Source of the DNA: Clostridium_T sp040217795
GTDB lineage: Bacteria > Bacillota > Clostridia > Clostridiales > Clostridiaceae
NCBI GenBank assembly: GCA_040217795.1
Contig: JBEHWK010000199.1
Coordinates: 1-5,481, forward strand
DNA length: 5,481 nt
Direction: 5' to 3'
Of this stretch, positions 1 to 5,095 are shown one piece after another. Position 1 is the stretch's first letter. Each line of letters starts with the position of its first letter. Below the pieces are notes generated by a model. It saw only the letters and a program-made list of their open reading frames with translations. It was not told the origin of the DNA and did not search any database. A program made the translations under genes and the position numbers.

Positions 1-572
1 AGGAAATTCAGATACCTGTGGTTTAGAATCTCAAAGACAATATTAATGTCAGCTTCGGTTATTTTCCCCTTGAAAAGATCATCGATCAGAAGAATATCAG
101 CACACTGGAATTTTGATATTTCCCTCTGGTAGTATTCGTCATCAAGTATCTTCCTTTTTATCCTGGAAATACAGTCCCTGTAGGGCATATACACCACATT
201 CATATTCTTTTTTAAAAAATTCAGCCCAAGGGCTATGGCCAGATGGGATTTCCCTATCCCCGGCTGTCCTGAGAAAAGTATGCTGTTTCTTCTCTCCCCC
301 TTCACTTTCCCGAAATCCCTGTAGTAGGCAAAAGCTGTCTCCTTGGCTATTCTTGAACTCTCATTCCACACCCTGTAGCTGGTGAATGTGTAGATATCCT
401 GGTCAGGATTCAGCCCTGACCTGATCCATTGGCTCCTGATCCTTTCCTCTTCCCTGCACCTGCAGCTTACTGCAATGGGGGCACTGTTCTCCGAAGGCCT
501 CAGTATCCAGCCGGTATCCCTGCACTCACTGCATTTATAGGACTTCTGAACTGATTTTTCTCCATTCCTCAT
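1..572 (-). CDS. dnaC: Phage DnaC/DnaI-type helicase loader ATPase (partial, C-terminus beyond window)
   Basis: This is an AAA+ ATPase expected to load the replicative helicase onto the phage origin together with the replisome organizer encoded just upstream. The frame is open from ATG at 572 to the window edge, giving 190 residues of a protein usually about 240-280 long. Visible features are a Cys cluster near the N-terminus (C14xxC17, then C37xC39) typical of DnaC/DnaI loaders and probably zinc-binding, a Walker A motif GQPGIGKS at residues 102-109, and a Walker B motif ILLIDD at 160-165. The stretch after Walker B (LFKGKITEADIN) is characteristic of phage loaders in Bacillota. The start was chosen because AAGGGA lies 8 bases upstream and the Cys cluster begins soon after. 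It overlaps the upstream gene by 38 bases, the deepest overlap in the operon. The arginine finger region is not visible. The family assignment is secure; partnership with a specific helicase is inferred. Confidence 0.93.
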   Translation of the reverse strand, partial: MRNGEKSVQKSYKCSECRDTGWILRPSENSAPIAVSCRCREEERIRSQWIRSGLNPDQDIYTFTSYRVWNESSRIAKETAFAYYRDFGKVKGERRNSILFSGQPGIGKSHLAIALGLNFLKKNMNVVYMPYRDCISRIKRKILDDEYYQREISKFQCADILLIDDLFKGKITEADINIVFEILNHRYLNF

Positions 573-1446
573 CTGTGAGTTCCCTTGTGTTTCTTGTCCT
601 GAAACTGTATTTTTCTTCCGTATCTGCTCCAGTATTCTCTCTAACGCATCCAACAGAAACCTCACCATCCTTTATGGGATATCCTTCCTTCTCCCAGTTT
701 CTCAGAATACCTGTTACATAGATCATTGAGAGTTTATTTTTCTCCAAAGCCCTCTCCAGCGCCATCTTCACATAGTCATATCCATGGTTCATCACCGCTA
801 TCTTAAGGCCTGCCAAAGATATGTCCTTTGCATCTCCTGCCAGAAGCTTTACATGTTTCAGGAGATTTAGAGAGAGAGATTCAAGAGAGACTTCTCCCCC
901 GTTTTCTCTCTCTGTCTCTTTAACTATAAACTCTGAGCTGTTAACTATGGCATTTAACTCTCTCTCTTTCTCTGGTAGACATTTGTCCATGGTTTTTCCT
1001 GAATTTGTCCCCGCCTTCATGGGGATAATCTTGGGGCAGCCAGGAGAATGCCCCCTGCCTTCCCCCTTAATTTCCCCATTTTTCATCCTGGAAGCCCTTT
1101 TTCTATCACCTTCACTGCTAGATTTTCCAATATAGTTTTGAATATACAGAAGATGTATAGTTCCGTCATCCATTATTTCTATGAGTCCCATGGAACTTAA
1201 AACCTTCAGGCCGCTTCCAACAATATCCGCTTTAAGACTGGTCAGTATCGCCAGCATGTTTTCATCGAAAGGGATGGAATCATTTAACCTCAGTTTCCCG
1301 CTGGACTTCAGGGACATGAGATAGAGCTTCAGAAGCAGATTGGTGTATAGCATTCCATCCGGCATACTTTCAAGTATTTTAATCTCCTCGCTATGAAAAA
1401 AACTATCCTTCAGCTTAAGATAATAGTATTTCTTATTGTCTGCCAT
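535..1446 (-). CDS. Phage replisome organizer, DnaD-like replication initiator
   Basis: This is a 303-residue protein with the two-part layout of phage replisome organizers. The N-terminal winged-helix region (about residues 5-115) begins with the typical YYYLKLKDSFF and continues through the MLYTNLLLKLYLMSL helix. After a low-complexity charged linker (about 120-190) comes a C-terminal DnaD/DnaB_2-like domain (about 192-258) carrying the diagnostic YVTGILRNW at 243-251. Such proteins bind the phage origin and recruit the helicase loader; the loader gene follows immediately, which fits. ATG at 1446 is supported by AAGGGAGAG about 7 bases upstream and by a 14-base overlap with the RecT-like gene. 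The linker DNA is rich in GA/CT runs and TTAACT repeats that might serve as the origin itself. It corresponds in position to yqaL of the B. subtilis skin element. The role is well supported; the origin location is a guess. Confidence 0.9.
   Translation of the reverse strand: MADNKKYYYLKLKDSFFHSEEIKILESMPDGMLYTNLLLKLYLMSLKSSGKLRLNDSIPFDENMLAILTSLKADIVGSGLKVLSSMGLIEIMDDGTIHLLYIQNYIGKSSSEGDRKRASRMKNGEIKGEGRGHSPGCPKIIPMKAGTNSGKTMDKCLPEKERELNAIVNSSEFIVKETERENGGEVSLESLSLNLLKHVKLLAGDAKDISLAGLKIAVMNHGYDYVKMALERALEKNKLSMIYVTGILRNWEKEGYPIKDGEVSVGCVRENTGADTEEKYSFRTRNTRELTDEEWRKISSEVL
869..975. other. Candidate intragenic replication origin (repeats inside initiator gene)
   Basis: Inside the linker-coding part of the replisome organizer gene there is a GA tract (about 870-891) facing CT tracts (about 903-920 and 959-974), able to pair imperfectly. 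The hexamer TTAACT occurs three times, at 920-925, 941-946 and 954-959. Many phages place their origin in the initiator gene, as with the iterons in lambda O. The repeats are visible in the sequence. That they form an origin is inference, and the repeat spacing (21 and 13 bases) is not regular as in classic iterons. Simple charged-residue coding (RER/KER-like stretches) could also explain the GA bias. Confidence 0.2.
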
Positions 1447-1882
1447 AATACATCTCTCCCTTTAAGATCTCCCATTTTGACAGCATGTTCCTGACAATTA
1501 TCTTCAATTCAGCAGCATTTTCAGATGAATTCCCTTTATACTTTTCCACCTCTTCACTTGGCAGATAAAGTGTCTTCCTGAAACCGTCCGGGAGCTCAAA
1601 ATATCCTGCATAGCCAATTATAAGGTCACTTTTCCTCCCCCCCATATCAATAACAAGCTCCTCTGTAAGGGGATTCCATGAAATAAGCTCTCCTTCATGA
1701 ATCTCGATGACATTCAGTGATCTGTATTTAACATCCGGGGCAACAGCAGGAGCAGGGCCAGGGGCACTGGCAGATAAATTTTCCCCCTCTGCCCCTGCTG
1801 AAATGATCTTTTCCGCCACAGCCTCGGCAGCTCCATCCTTTTTAAACTGGAATTCCTTCTTCAGGCTTTCATTAGTTGCCAT
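1433..1882 (-). CDS. recT: Short RecT-family single-strand annealing protein homologue lacking the core
   Basis: This is a 149-residue protein; full-length RecT proteins are about 270-300. RecT normally binds single-stranded DNA made by its partner exonuclease and anneals it to homologous strands. The first residues (MATNESLK) resemble RecT N-termini. Residues 53-107 match the family's C-terminal half clearly (NVIEIHEGELISWNPLTEE, then IGYAGYFELPDGFRKTLY), and RNMLSKWEIL at 131-140 is the conserved late helix. Between them an Ala/Gly/Pro-rich linker (about 17-51) stands where roughly 100 conserved residues should be, including the expected IPYK...QIGYKG region. A second segment (the WxxDYDAMAKKT-like motif) is shortened to about 118-126. 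The start has GGAGGGG 7 bases upstream; the gene overlaps yqaJ by 11 bases and the initiator gene by 14. A run of seven G on the coding strand (1637-1643) is a possible slippage site. RecT ancestry is strong; annealing activity is doubtful. Comparison with full-length RecT is from memory of the family. Confidence 0.8.
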   Translation of the reverse strand: MATNESLKKEFQFKKDGAAEAVAEKIISAGAEGENLSASAPGPAPAVAPDVKYRSLNVIEIHEGELISWNPLTEELVIDMGGRKSDLIIGYAGYFELPDGFRKTLYLPSEEVEKYKGNSSENAAELKIIVRNMLSKWEILKGEMYYGRQ

Positions 1883-2798
1883 AGCTTGTCCCCTCCTTTA
1901 TTTCAAATCTTCTTGATGAGGATTCCCTGCACACATCCTTATATACCTGCGGATACCTTGACTTAAGATCTTTGGTATCAACCCTGCTTGACAGTATTCC
2001 CTTCCAGCTCACAATATAGTCTCCGATAATTCCTCTTTCCGCCGCTCCCAGCTGATTCTTAAGGTTATTTTCAATGGCCTTGGCCTTCTCTTCCAGAGTC
2101 CTTATGCTTTCCTTCAGTCCCAGGTAATCTGATATTCTTTCCTTGTATTCATCCTTTAAGGTCACTTCAAGAGACTTGTCCGCCTTTGCAAACTTTTCTT
2201 TCAGATACTTTTCAGCCGCAGATGAGCCGTCCAGTTCAGGAGGAATCCTCTTCTCCACATGATTCACCCAGAAGTTTCTCTCTTCCTCCAGCATCATTGA
2301 TATAAGCTCCTCATCCCTTAAGAGCTCCTTGCAGATAAACTTCTGCCCTCCTATAAGAACGGCAAAATAGCATTTCTCAGTTTCAGTGACGGCCATATTA
2401 TGCTGGCACTGGAGTAGATATGAAGGAGGAATCTCCTCCATATCCCATTCCTTTTCCCTGAAAACTGAGGTGAATTTGCACACAAGAAGAGAGTTCTCAC
2501 CTAATACACGGGTTCCTCCTTCCCCTAAAATGAAAGGGTAATCCCTGTGCTGAAAAAACTTGCTGTTTTTTCTGGTCTTCTTCCCTGTTCTCATGGTGAA
2601 TTCCCTGGAAACAAGATGCCGCTGCTTTCTTGCCCAGTAAACAGCCTCAGGTTCCTCCTGCCCTTCACTGATTTCTTCAGTCTTCTCTGCATAGACTTCA
2701 AATGCTGACTTATACTTGTTCACTCCCATTATTGACCCGGCATCACTGCCAAAGATCCCTTTCTGCCTCTCCTTCAGCCATTCCATTCTCTCTAACAT
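1872..2798 (-). CDS. yqaJ: YqaJ-family exonuclease homologue, probably catalytically inactive
   Basis: YqaJ-like viral recombinases are lambda-exonuclease-fold enzymes that resect double-stranded ends for a RecT partner. This 308-residue protein shows the family pattern along its whole length: an N-terminal WLKERQKGI and GSDAGSIMG (17-25), KSAFEVYAEKT (30-40), YW...HLVSREF (54-67), PFIL...RVLGEN (88-102), CK (107-108), LLQCQH (128-133), AVLIGGQKF (146-154), a coiled-coil-like segment (about 195-250) and the C-terminal SRVDTKDLK...SSRRFEIKE. The metal-binding acids are missing, though. Arg60 sits where the LE glutamate is expected, Gly95 where the aspartate of the xxIDRR motif is expected, and Val106 where the glutamate of LECK is expected. 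Lys108 and the paired glutamines (130, 132) remain. ATG at 2798 follows AGGGGAG by 6 bases. It overlaps the small gene upstream by 7 bases and the RecT-like gene by 11. The family call is firm; loss of nuclease activity is inferred from a remembered family alignment. Confidence 0.88.
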   Translation of the reverse strand: MLERMEWLKERQKGIFGSDAGSIMGVNKYKSAFEVYAEKTEEISEGQEEPEAVYWARKQRHLVSREFTMRTGKKTRKNSKFFQHRDYPFILGEGGTRVLGENSLLVCKFTSVFREKEWDMEEIPPSYLLQCQHNMAVTETEKCYFAVLIGGQKFICKELLRDEELISMMLEEERNFWVNHVEKRIPPELDGSSAAEKYLKEKFAKADKSLEVTLKDEYKERISDYLGLKESIRTLEEKAKAIENNLKNQLGAAERGIIGDYIVSWKGILSSRVDTKDLKSRYPQVYKDVCRESSSRRFEIKEGTSYGN

Positions 2799-3001
2799 AA
2801 AAATCTCCCCTTCAGACTTATTTTTATATTCTCAAGCTCCACCATGGTCTTATACCATTTCTCCATTAAATACAGGAGCTTTTCCTCTGAAGTTGCTTCC
2901 CTTATGGTGCCATCCTCAAGTTTCACCTTGACATTCCTCTGAACCACCATGACATTAATTGAAAATTGATTTAATATTTTTATCAGCTGATGTTCATTCA
3001 A
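2792..3001 (-). CDS. Small phage protein of unknown function (TTG start)
   Basis: This is a 69-residue protein not recognised as a known family. It is mostly charged and helical in character, with a short basic, beta-prone stretch (about residues 17-30, VMVVQRNVKVKLEDGTI) followed by a helix-like segment (about 37-62), and no membrane segment or signal peptide. TTG is used as the start. It overlaps the TGA of the antirepressor gene in a TTGA tetranucleotide, with GGGGGTGAG placed a few bases upstream, and no in-frame ATG lies nearby. The gene ends 7 bases inside yqaJ. Small proteins of this size commonly precede yqaJ in phage operons, but no function can be given. Its reality rests on the ribosome site, the exact stop/start overlaps on both sides and coding-like composition. 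Confidence 0.72.
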   Translation of the reverse strand: MNEHQLIKILNQFSINVMVVQRNVKVKLEDGTIREATSEEKLLYLMEKWYKTMVELENIKISLKGRFLC

Positions 3002-3726
3002 TTTCTCACCCCCATTACCCCTTTATTGATATCCTCTATTTCCCTTAAAAGCTTCCCCCTGGGCTTCCAGTTCATAAGATATTCCCTGGCTTTTTCAAAC
3101 TCTCCGGTTCTTGTGTTCCTGTAGGAATTCACCTGAAAATACTCCTTAAAATCCTTCCATGCCTGTGAAAATACCCTGCTCCTGAGTCTGGCATCATTGT
3201 AAGCCTTTGATCTTGCACCTCCTAAAATTATCACTGCAGAAATTTTCACAGCTTCCTGTAGTGTCAGCTGCTGGCCATAGTCAATGGTCATATTGTTTTC
3301 AAGCTTTTGAACCCTGCAACTTATGCTGGAAGCTGCCTCCTTAAGCTTTGCCAGGTTCAGGCTGACTACTGACAGATTATCCTTCCCTTCCCTGACCCTG
3401 AAGTAACTCTCCACCAATGCCTCGTAAACCTCCCAGGCTTTTTCAGTATTGAGGCTCTTTGCGTGAAGAAAAGCACCCCTTTCAGTCCATAGATACATCT
3501 TTCTGATAATTTTTGAACCTTTCCCCCCATAGCTGGTGCAGGCCAGAAAATCCTTAAGTTCCTCACCAGCCAGTAGAAAATAATGCTTTCCTTCAACATA
3601 TCTTTCAATGTTTCTCTGGTAATTCTTTCTCAACAGCACCTCAGAAACCCCATAAGCTGCGGATAATTCCCTGGTGGTCAATATGGGTTCCCCGGCTCTT
3701 TTCAAAACTGTAAGATTAACTTTCAT
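2998..3726 (-). CDS. ORF6N/ORF6C-domain phage antirepressor
   Basis: This is a 242-residue protein with an N-terminal ORF6N domain at about residues 13-110. It includes ILTTRELSAAYGVS, then RYVEGKHYFLL, and MYLWTERGAFLHAKSLNTEKAWEVYE. A C-terminal ORF6C-like domain lies at about 125-222, with LGGARSKAYNDARLRSRVFSQ and FQVNSYRNTRTGEF as its marks. Proteins of this layout are DNA-binding antirepressors or early regulators in temperate phages of Bacillota and are thought to counteract the lysogenic repressor. The frame extends upstream to an ATG at 3810, but ATG at 3726 is preferred: it has AGGAGG 8 bases upstream, overlaps the Cro-like gene by only 11 bases, and the extra 28 residues would lie inside that gene without family similarity. 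Being second in the early operon suits a switch role. The target protein or operator is not evident. Confidence 0.87.
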   Translation of the reverse strand: MKVNLTVLKRAGEPILTTRELSAAYGVSEVLLRKNYQRNIERYVEGKHYFLLAGEELKDFLACTSYGGKGSKIIRKMYLWTERGAFLHAKSLNTEKAWEVYEALVESYFRVREGKDNLSVVSLNLAKLKEAASSISCRVQKLENNMTIDYGQQLTLQEAVKISAVIILGGARSKAYNDARLRSRVFSQAWKDFKEYFQVNSYRNTRTGEFEKAREYLMNWKPRGKLLREIEDINKGVMGVRN

Positions 3727-4006
3727 CACAGTATCCTCCTTTTCCAATTCTTTTTCCCCTGTGAGAAATATTTTTGACATCTTTATCCCTGTCAGAAAAG
3801 ATATCTTCAATTTTCATTCCAAATGCATCTGCTATTGCCTTTTTGCTTCTCTTATTTGGATAGTTTTTTCCATTCTCCCATGCCCAGTATAACTTCTGGT
3901 TAGTGAAGCATTTTTCTGCTGCCTCAGTCTGACTCCATCCGTATGCAACCCTTAGGACCTTAAGCCTTCTATCCCAGGACAGACTTTCATAAATATCCTG
4001 AATCAT
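3716..4006 (-). CDS. Cro-like helix-turn-helix regulator, first gene of the early operon
   Basis: This is a 96-residue protein with a single XRE-type helix-turn-helix fold at about residues 13-70. LKVLRVAYGWSQTEAAEKC forms the first two helices, KLYWAWENGKNYP the recognition helix and following turn, and KKAIADAFGMKIEDIF the closing helices. The basic tail (about 72-96) has no recognisable domain. ATG at 4006 follows AAAGGAG by 8 bases. The size, DNA-binding-only layout and position, divergent from the repressor and leading the replication operon, fit a Cro-type protein. It probably binds the ACGT palindromes in the adjacent gap and could repress both its own promoter and the lysogenic one. 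It shares an 11-base overlap with the antirepressor gene. An activator role cannot be excluded. Confidence 0.85.
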   Translation of the reverse strand: MIQDIYESLSWDRRLKVLRVAYGWSQTEAAEKCFTNQKLYWAWENGKNYPNKRSKKAIADAFGMKIEDIFSDRDKDVKNISHRGKRIGKGGYCDES

Positions 4007-4019
4007 TTTTTCAACTCCT

Positions 4020-4029
4020 TTAACGTTAA
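4020..4029. promoter_or_regulatory. Candidate operator, perfect palindrome TTAACGTTAA
   Basis: This ten-base perfect palindrome lies just downstream of the predicted early-operon start site and upstream of the Cro-like ribosome site. Nine of its ten bases recur at 4169-4178 within the lysogenic promoter. Related ACGT-centred sites lie at about 4069-4080 and 4155-4164. Binding by the XRE repressor or Cro-like protein is inferred. Confidence 0.45.
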
Positions 4030-4041
4030 TATCTTTATTTC

Positions 4042-4070
4042 AGTGTAATTACACATCCAATTATTTACAA
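4042..4070 (-). promoter_or_regulatory. Candidate promoter of the early (lytic) operon
   Basis: On the minus strand TTGTAA (4070-4065) and TACACT (4047-4042) are separated by 17 bases, matching the sigma-A boxes at four of six positions each. Transcription would begin near 4035, about 30 bases before the Cro-like start. The -10 box overlaps the palindrome GTGTAATTACAC, and an ACGT-centred site overlaps the -35 end, as expected for a repressible promoter. An alternative -10 (TGTAAT) lies nearby but lacks a good -35. Confidence 0.45.
4043..4054. promoter_or_regulatory. Candidate operator, perfect palindrome GTGTAATTACAC
   Basis: This twelve-base perfect palindrome overlaps the predicted -10 box of the early promoter. 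It differs in sequence from the ACGT-type sites, so it may be read by a different regulator such as the antirepressor or the Cro-like protein. The palindrome is seen directly; operator function is inferred. Confidence 0.4.
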
Positions 4071-4159
4071 TAACGTAATTCTGCCATATAAGTTGTTATT
4101 TTTGAATCTGCTTCACTTATTCCATATTTTTCTTCTAATTCCTTATTATGTTTGACACG
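4061..4159 (-). other. Start-less coding-like remnant in the switch region
   Basis: On the minus strand a 32-codon frame lies between two stops (TAA at 4160-4162 and at 4061-4063). Its content looks protein-like, with HNKELEEKYGISEAD then SKITTYMAELRYCK, but no usable start codon precedes most of it; the only ATG is 8 codons from its end. It might be the tail of a regulator lost when the module was rearranged. It overlaps the predicted early promoter, so chance in A-rich DNA is a real alternative. Confidence 0.2.
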
Positions 4160-4181
4160 TTATCGTTCTTAACGTTATAAT
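4152..4181 (+). promoter_or_regulatory. Strong promoter of the repressor-ImmA operon
   Basis: Consensus TTGACA (4152-4157) and TATAAT (4176-4181) are separated by 18 bases, so both sigma-A boxes are perfect. The spacer holds two copies of ACGTTAT, at 4157-4163 and 4172-4178. The second forms TTAACGTTAT, and its last three bases run into the -10 box. This arrangement allows repression by occupancy of the promoter. The start site would be near 4188, about 47 bases before the repressor start. Confidence 0.82.
4155..4178. promoter_or_regulatory. Candidate tandem operator within the lysogenic promoter
   Basis: Two ACGT-centred sites, ACACGTTATC (4155-4164) and TTAACGTTAT (4169-4178), lie between and over the promoter boxes. 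Their ACGT cores are 15 bases apart. The second nearly matches the perfect palindrome at 4020-4029 on the early-promoter side. The likely ligand is the repressor encoded just downstream (autoregulation) or the Cro-like protein. Confidence 0.45.
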
Positions 4182-4234
4182 TAAAATATGACGTGCATTG
4201 TAACATACGATAAAACTTATTGGGGGTGATGAAA

Positions 4235-4714
4235 ATGATACTTTCTAAAGAAGAACTCGGAAAATTAGTTAAAGAAGCCAGAAAATTCAAAACTGAAAAG
4301 CTCGGCAGAAAATATACTCAAACCATGCTTGCAAATGACATAGATATGTCTCAGGGGTACATCGGCGACATTGAATCAGGGAGAACCTATCCTGCATTCA
4401 AGGTCCTCATCAGAATTGCGGAAGCCTGCGGGGTTCCATTAAGTTTCTTTGAAAACAGGGATATGAACTCTGATTTTTTAAATCAGGAAAAAGAAATAAT
4501 TCCTTCAGCTGACATCGCCAATAACCCCTCGGATATTAACATGCCAGAAATTGTTGATATTAAGTCTGCTATGGAAATATTACTAGCCCAGCCCGGTTTA
4601 ATGTTAGACGGAGAAATTTTATCTGATGATGCTAAAATAGCATTGGCAAATGCCATACAATTTGGCCTCCAAAATGCAGCGCAATGGCAGAAAAAAGATA
4701 AAGATAACAAGTAA
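4235..4714 (+). CDS. XRE-family (cI-like) lysogenic repressor
   Basis: This is a 159-residue protein with an N-terminal XRE helix-turn-helix domain at about residues 5-72. It includes LGKLVKEARKFKTEKLGRKYTQ, then MLANDIDMSQGYIGDIESGRTYP as the turn and recognition helix, and VLIRIAEACGVPLSFF. The remainder (about 80-159) is acidic and Pro/Ile-rich, with two helix-like stretches that may dimerise. It lacks the Ser-Lys peptidase domain of lambda cI, so it should not self-cleave in a RecA-dependent way. The protease encoded 30 bases downstream probably cleaves it, as ImmA does ImmR in ICEBs1. ATG at 4235 was chosen because GGGGGTGAT ends 4 bases before it. An upstream TTG at 4220 and an ATG at 4229 lie before or against the ribosome site. 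It is expected to repress the divergent early operon and control its own consensus promoter. Confidence 0.88.
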   Translation: MILSKEELGKLVKEARKFKTEKLGRKYTQTMLANDIDMSQGYIGDIESGRTYPAFKVLIRIAEACGVPLSFFENRDMNSDFLNQEKEIIPSADIANNPSDINMPEIVDIKSAMEILLAQPGLMLDGEILSDDAKIALANAIQFGLQNAAQWQKKDKDNK

Positions 4715-4744
4715 CCGCATTAATATTTCAGATTGGAGGAATAA

Positions 4745-5095
4745 ATGCAAATAATAAAAGAACAAATAGAAGGACTTATTGCTTTATACTCTACATGCAA
4801 TCCATTTGATTTATGTAAATTTCTTAACATAAAACTCATGGAACATGATCTTGGAGAAAAAATAAAAGGGTGCTTTCATATAACCCCTGATGGTTATAGA
4901 ATTATATATATCAATTCAAAATTATCAGAAGCTGAACGAACTGATAGATGCGCTCATGAATTAGGACATGCACTTTTACACACAAATAACACGATCAACA
5001 TTTTTAATGAAACTGACATGCAGGTAATAGAACATTGTGAGAAAGAGGCTGACCTATTTGCCTCAGAACTGCTGAAATTATACTACTCATCATAA
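4745..5095 (+). CDS. immA: ImmA/IrrE-type zinc metallopeptidase
   Basis: This is a 116-residue protein with the family's zinc site: HELGH at residues 71-75 (H71, E72, H75) and the downstream EKEADLFASELL, in which Glu101 is the likely third ligand. The preceding YRIIYINSKLSEAERTDRCA is the usual strand and helix leading to the site. ImmA proteases cleave the cognate repressor to induce the element, often after DNA damage, and the repressor is encoded directly upstream (30-base gap, GGAGGA 4 bases before ATG). The protein ends only six residues after SELL, whereas relatives usually run some tens of residues further. It is a minimal form, or shortened at the C-terminus, though all zinc ligands remain. 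The gene is visibly richer in A/T, with more TTA and AGA codons, than the minus-strand operon, suggesting separate ancestry. Confidence 0.87.
   Translation: MQIIKEQIEGLIALYSTCNPFDLCKFLNIKLMEHDLGEKIKGCFHITPDGYRIIYINSKLSEAERTDRCAHELGHALLHTNNTINIFNETDMQVIEHCEKEADLFASELLKLYYSS

Noticed and set aside
113..385. Plus-strand open frame opposite the helicase loader
   Set aside because: It lies wholly antisense to a clear ATPase with Walker motifs and has Cys/Ser/Pro-rich shadow composition and no ribosome site.
821..1135. Plus-strand open frame opposite the replisome organizer
   Set aside because: It is a mirror of the GA-rich linker-coding DNA and has no family resemblance.
1707..1916. Plus-strand open frame opposite the recT-like gene
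   Set aside because: It is an antisense shadow produced by the Ala/Pro-rich linker codons.
3366..3608. Second minus-strand frame inside the antirepressor gene
   Set aside because: It is out of frame with a well-supported ORF6N/ORF6C protein and has no ribosome site.
3727..3810. Longer N-terminus for the antirepressor (ATG at 3810)
   Set aside because: The extra 28 residues lie inside the Cro-like gene and lack family similarity; ATG at 3726 has an AGGAGG site at ideal spacing.
4220..4234. TTG at 4220 or ATG at 4229 as repressor start
   Set aside because: Both precede or abut the GGGGGTGAT ribosome site, whereas ATG at 4235 is properly spaced.
4483..4710. Minus-strand open frame opposite the repressor
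   Set aside because: It is antisense to the repressor C-terminal region and has no promoter or ribosome site.
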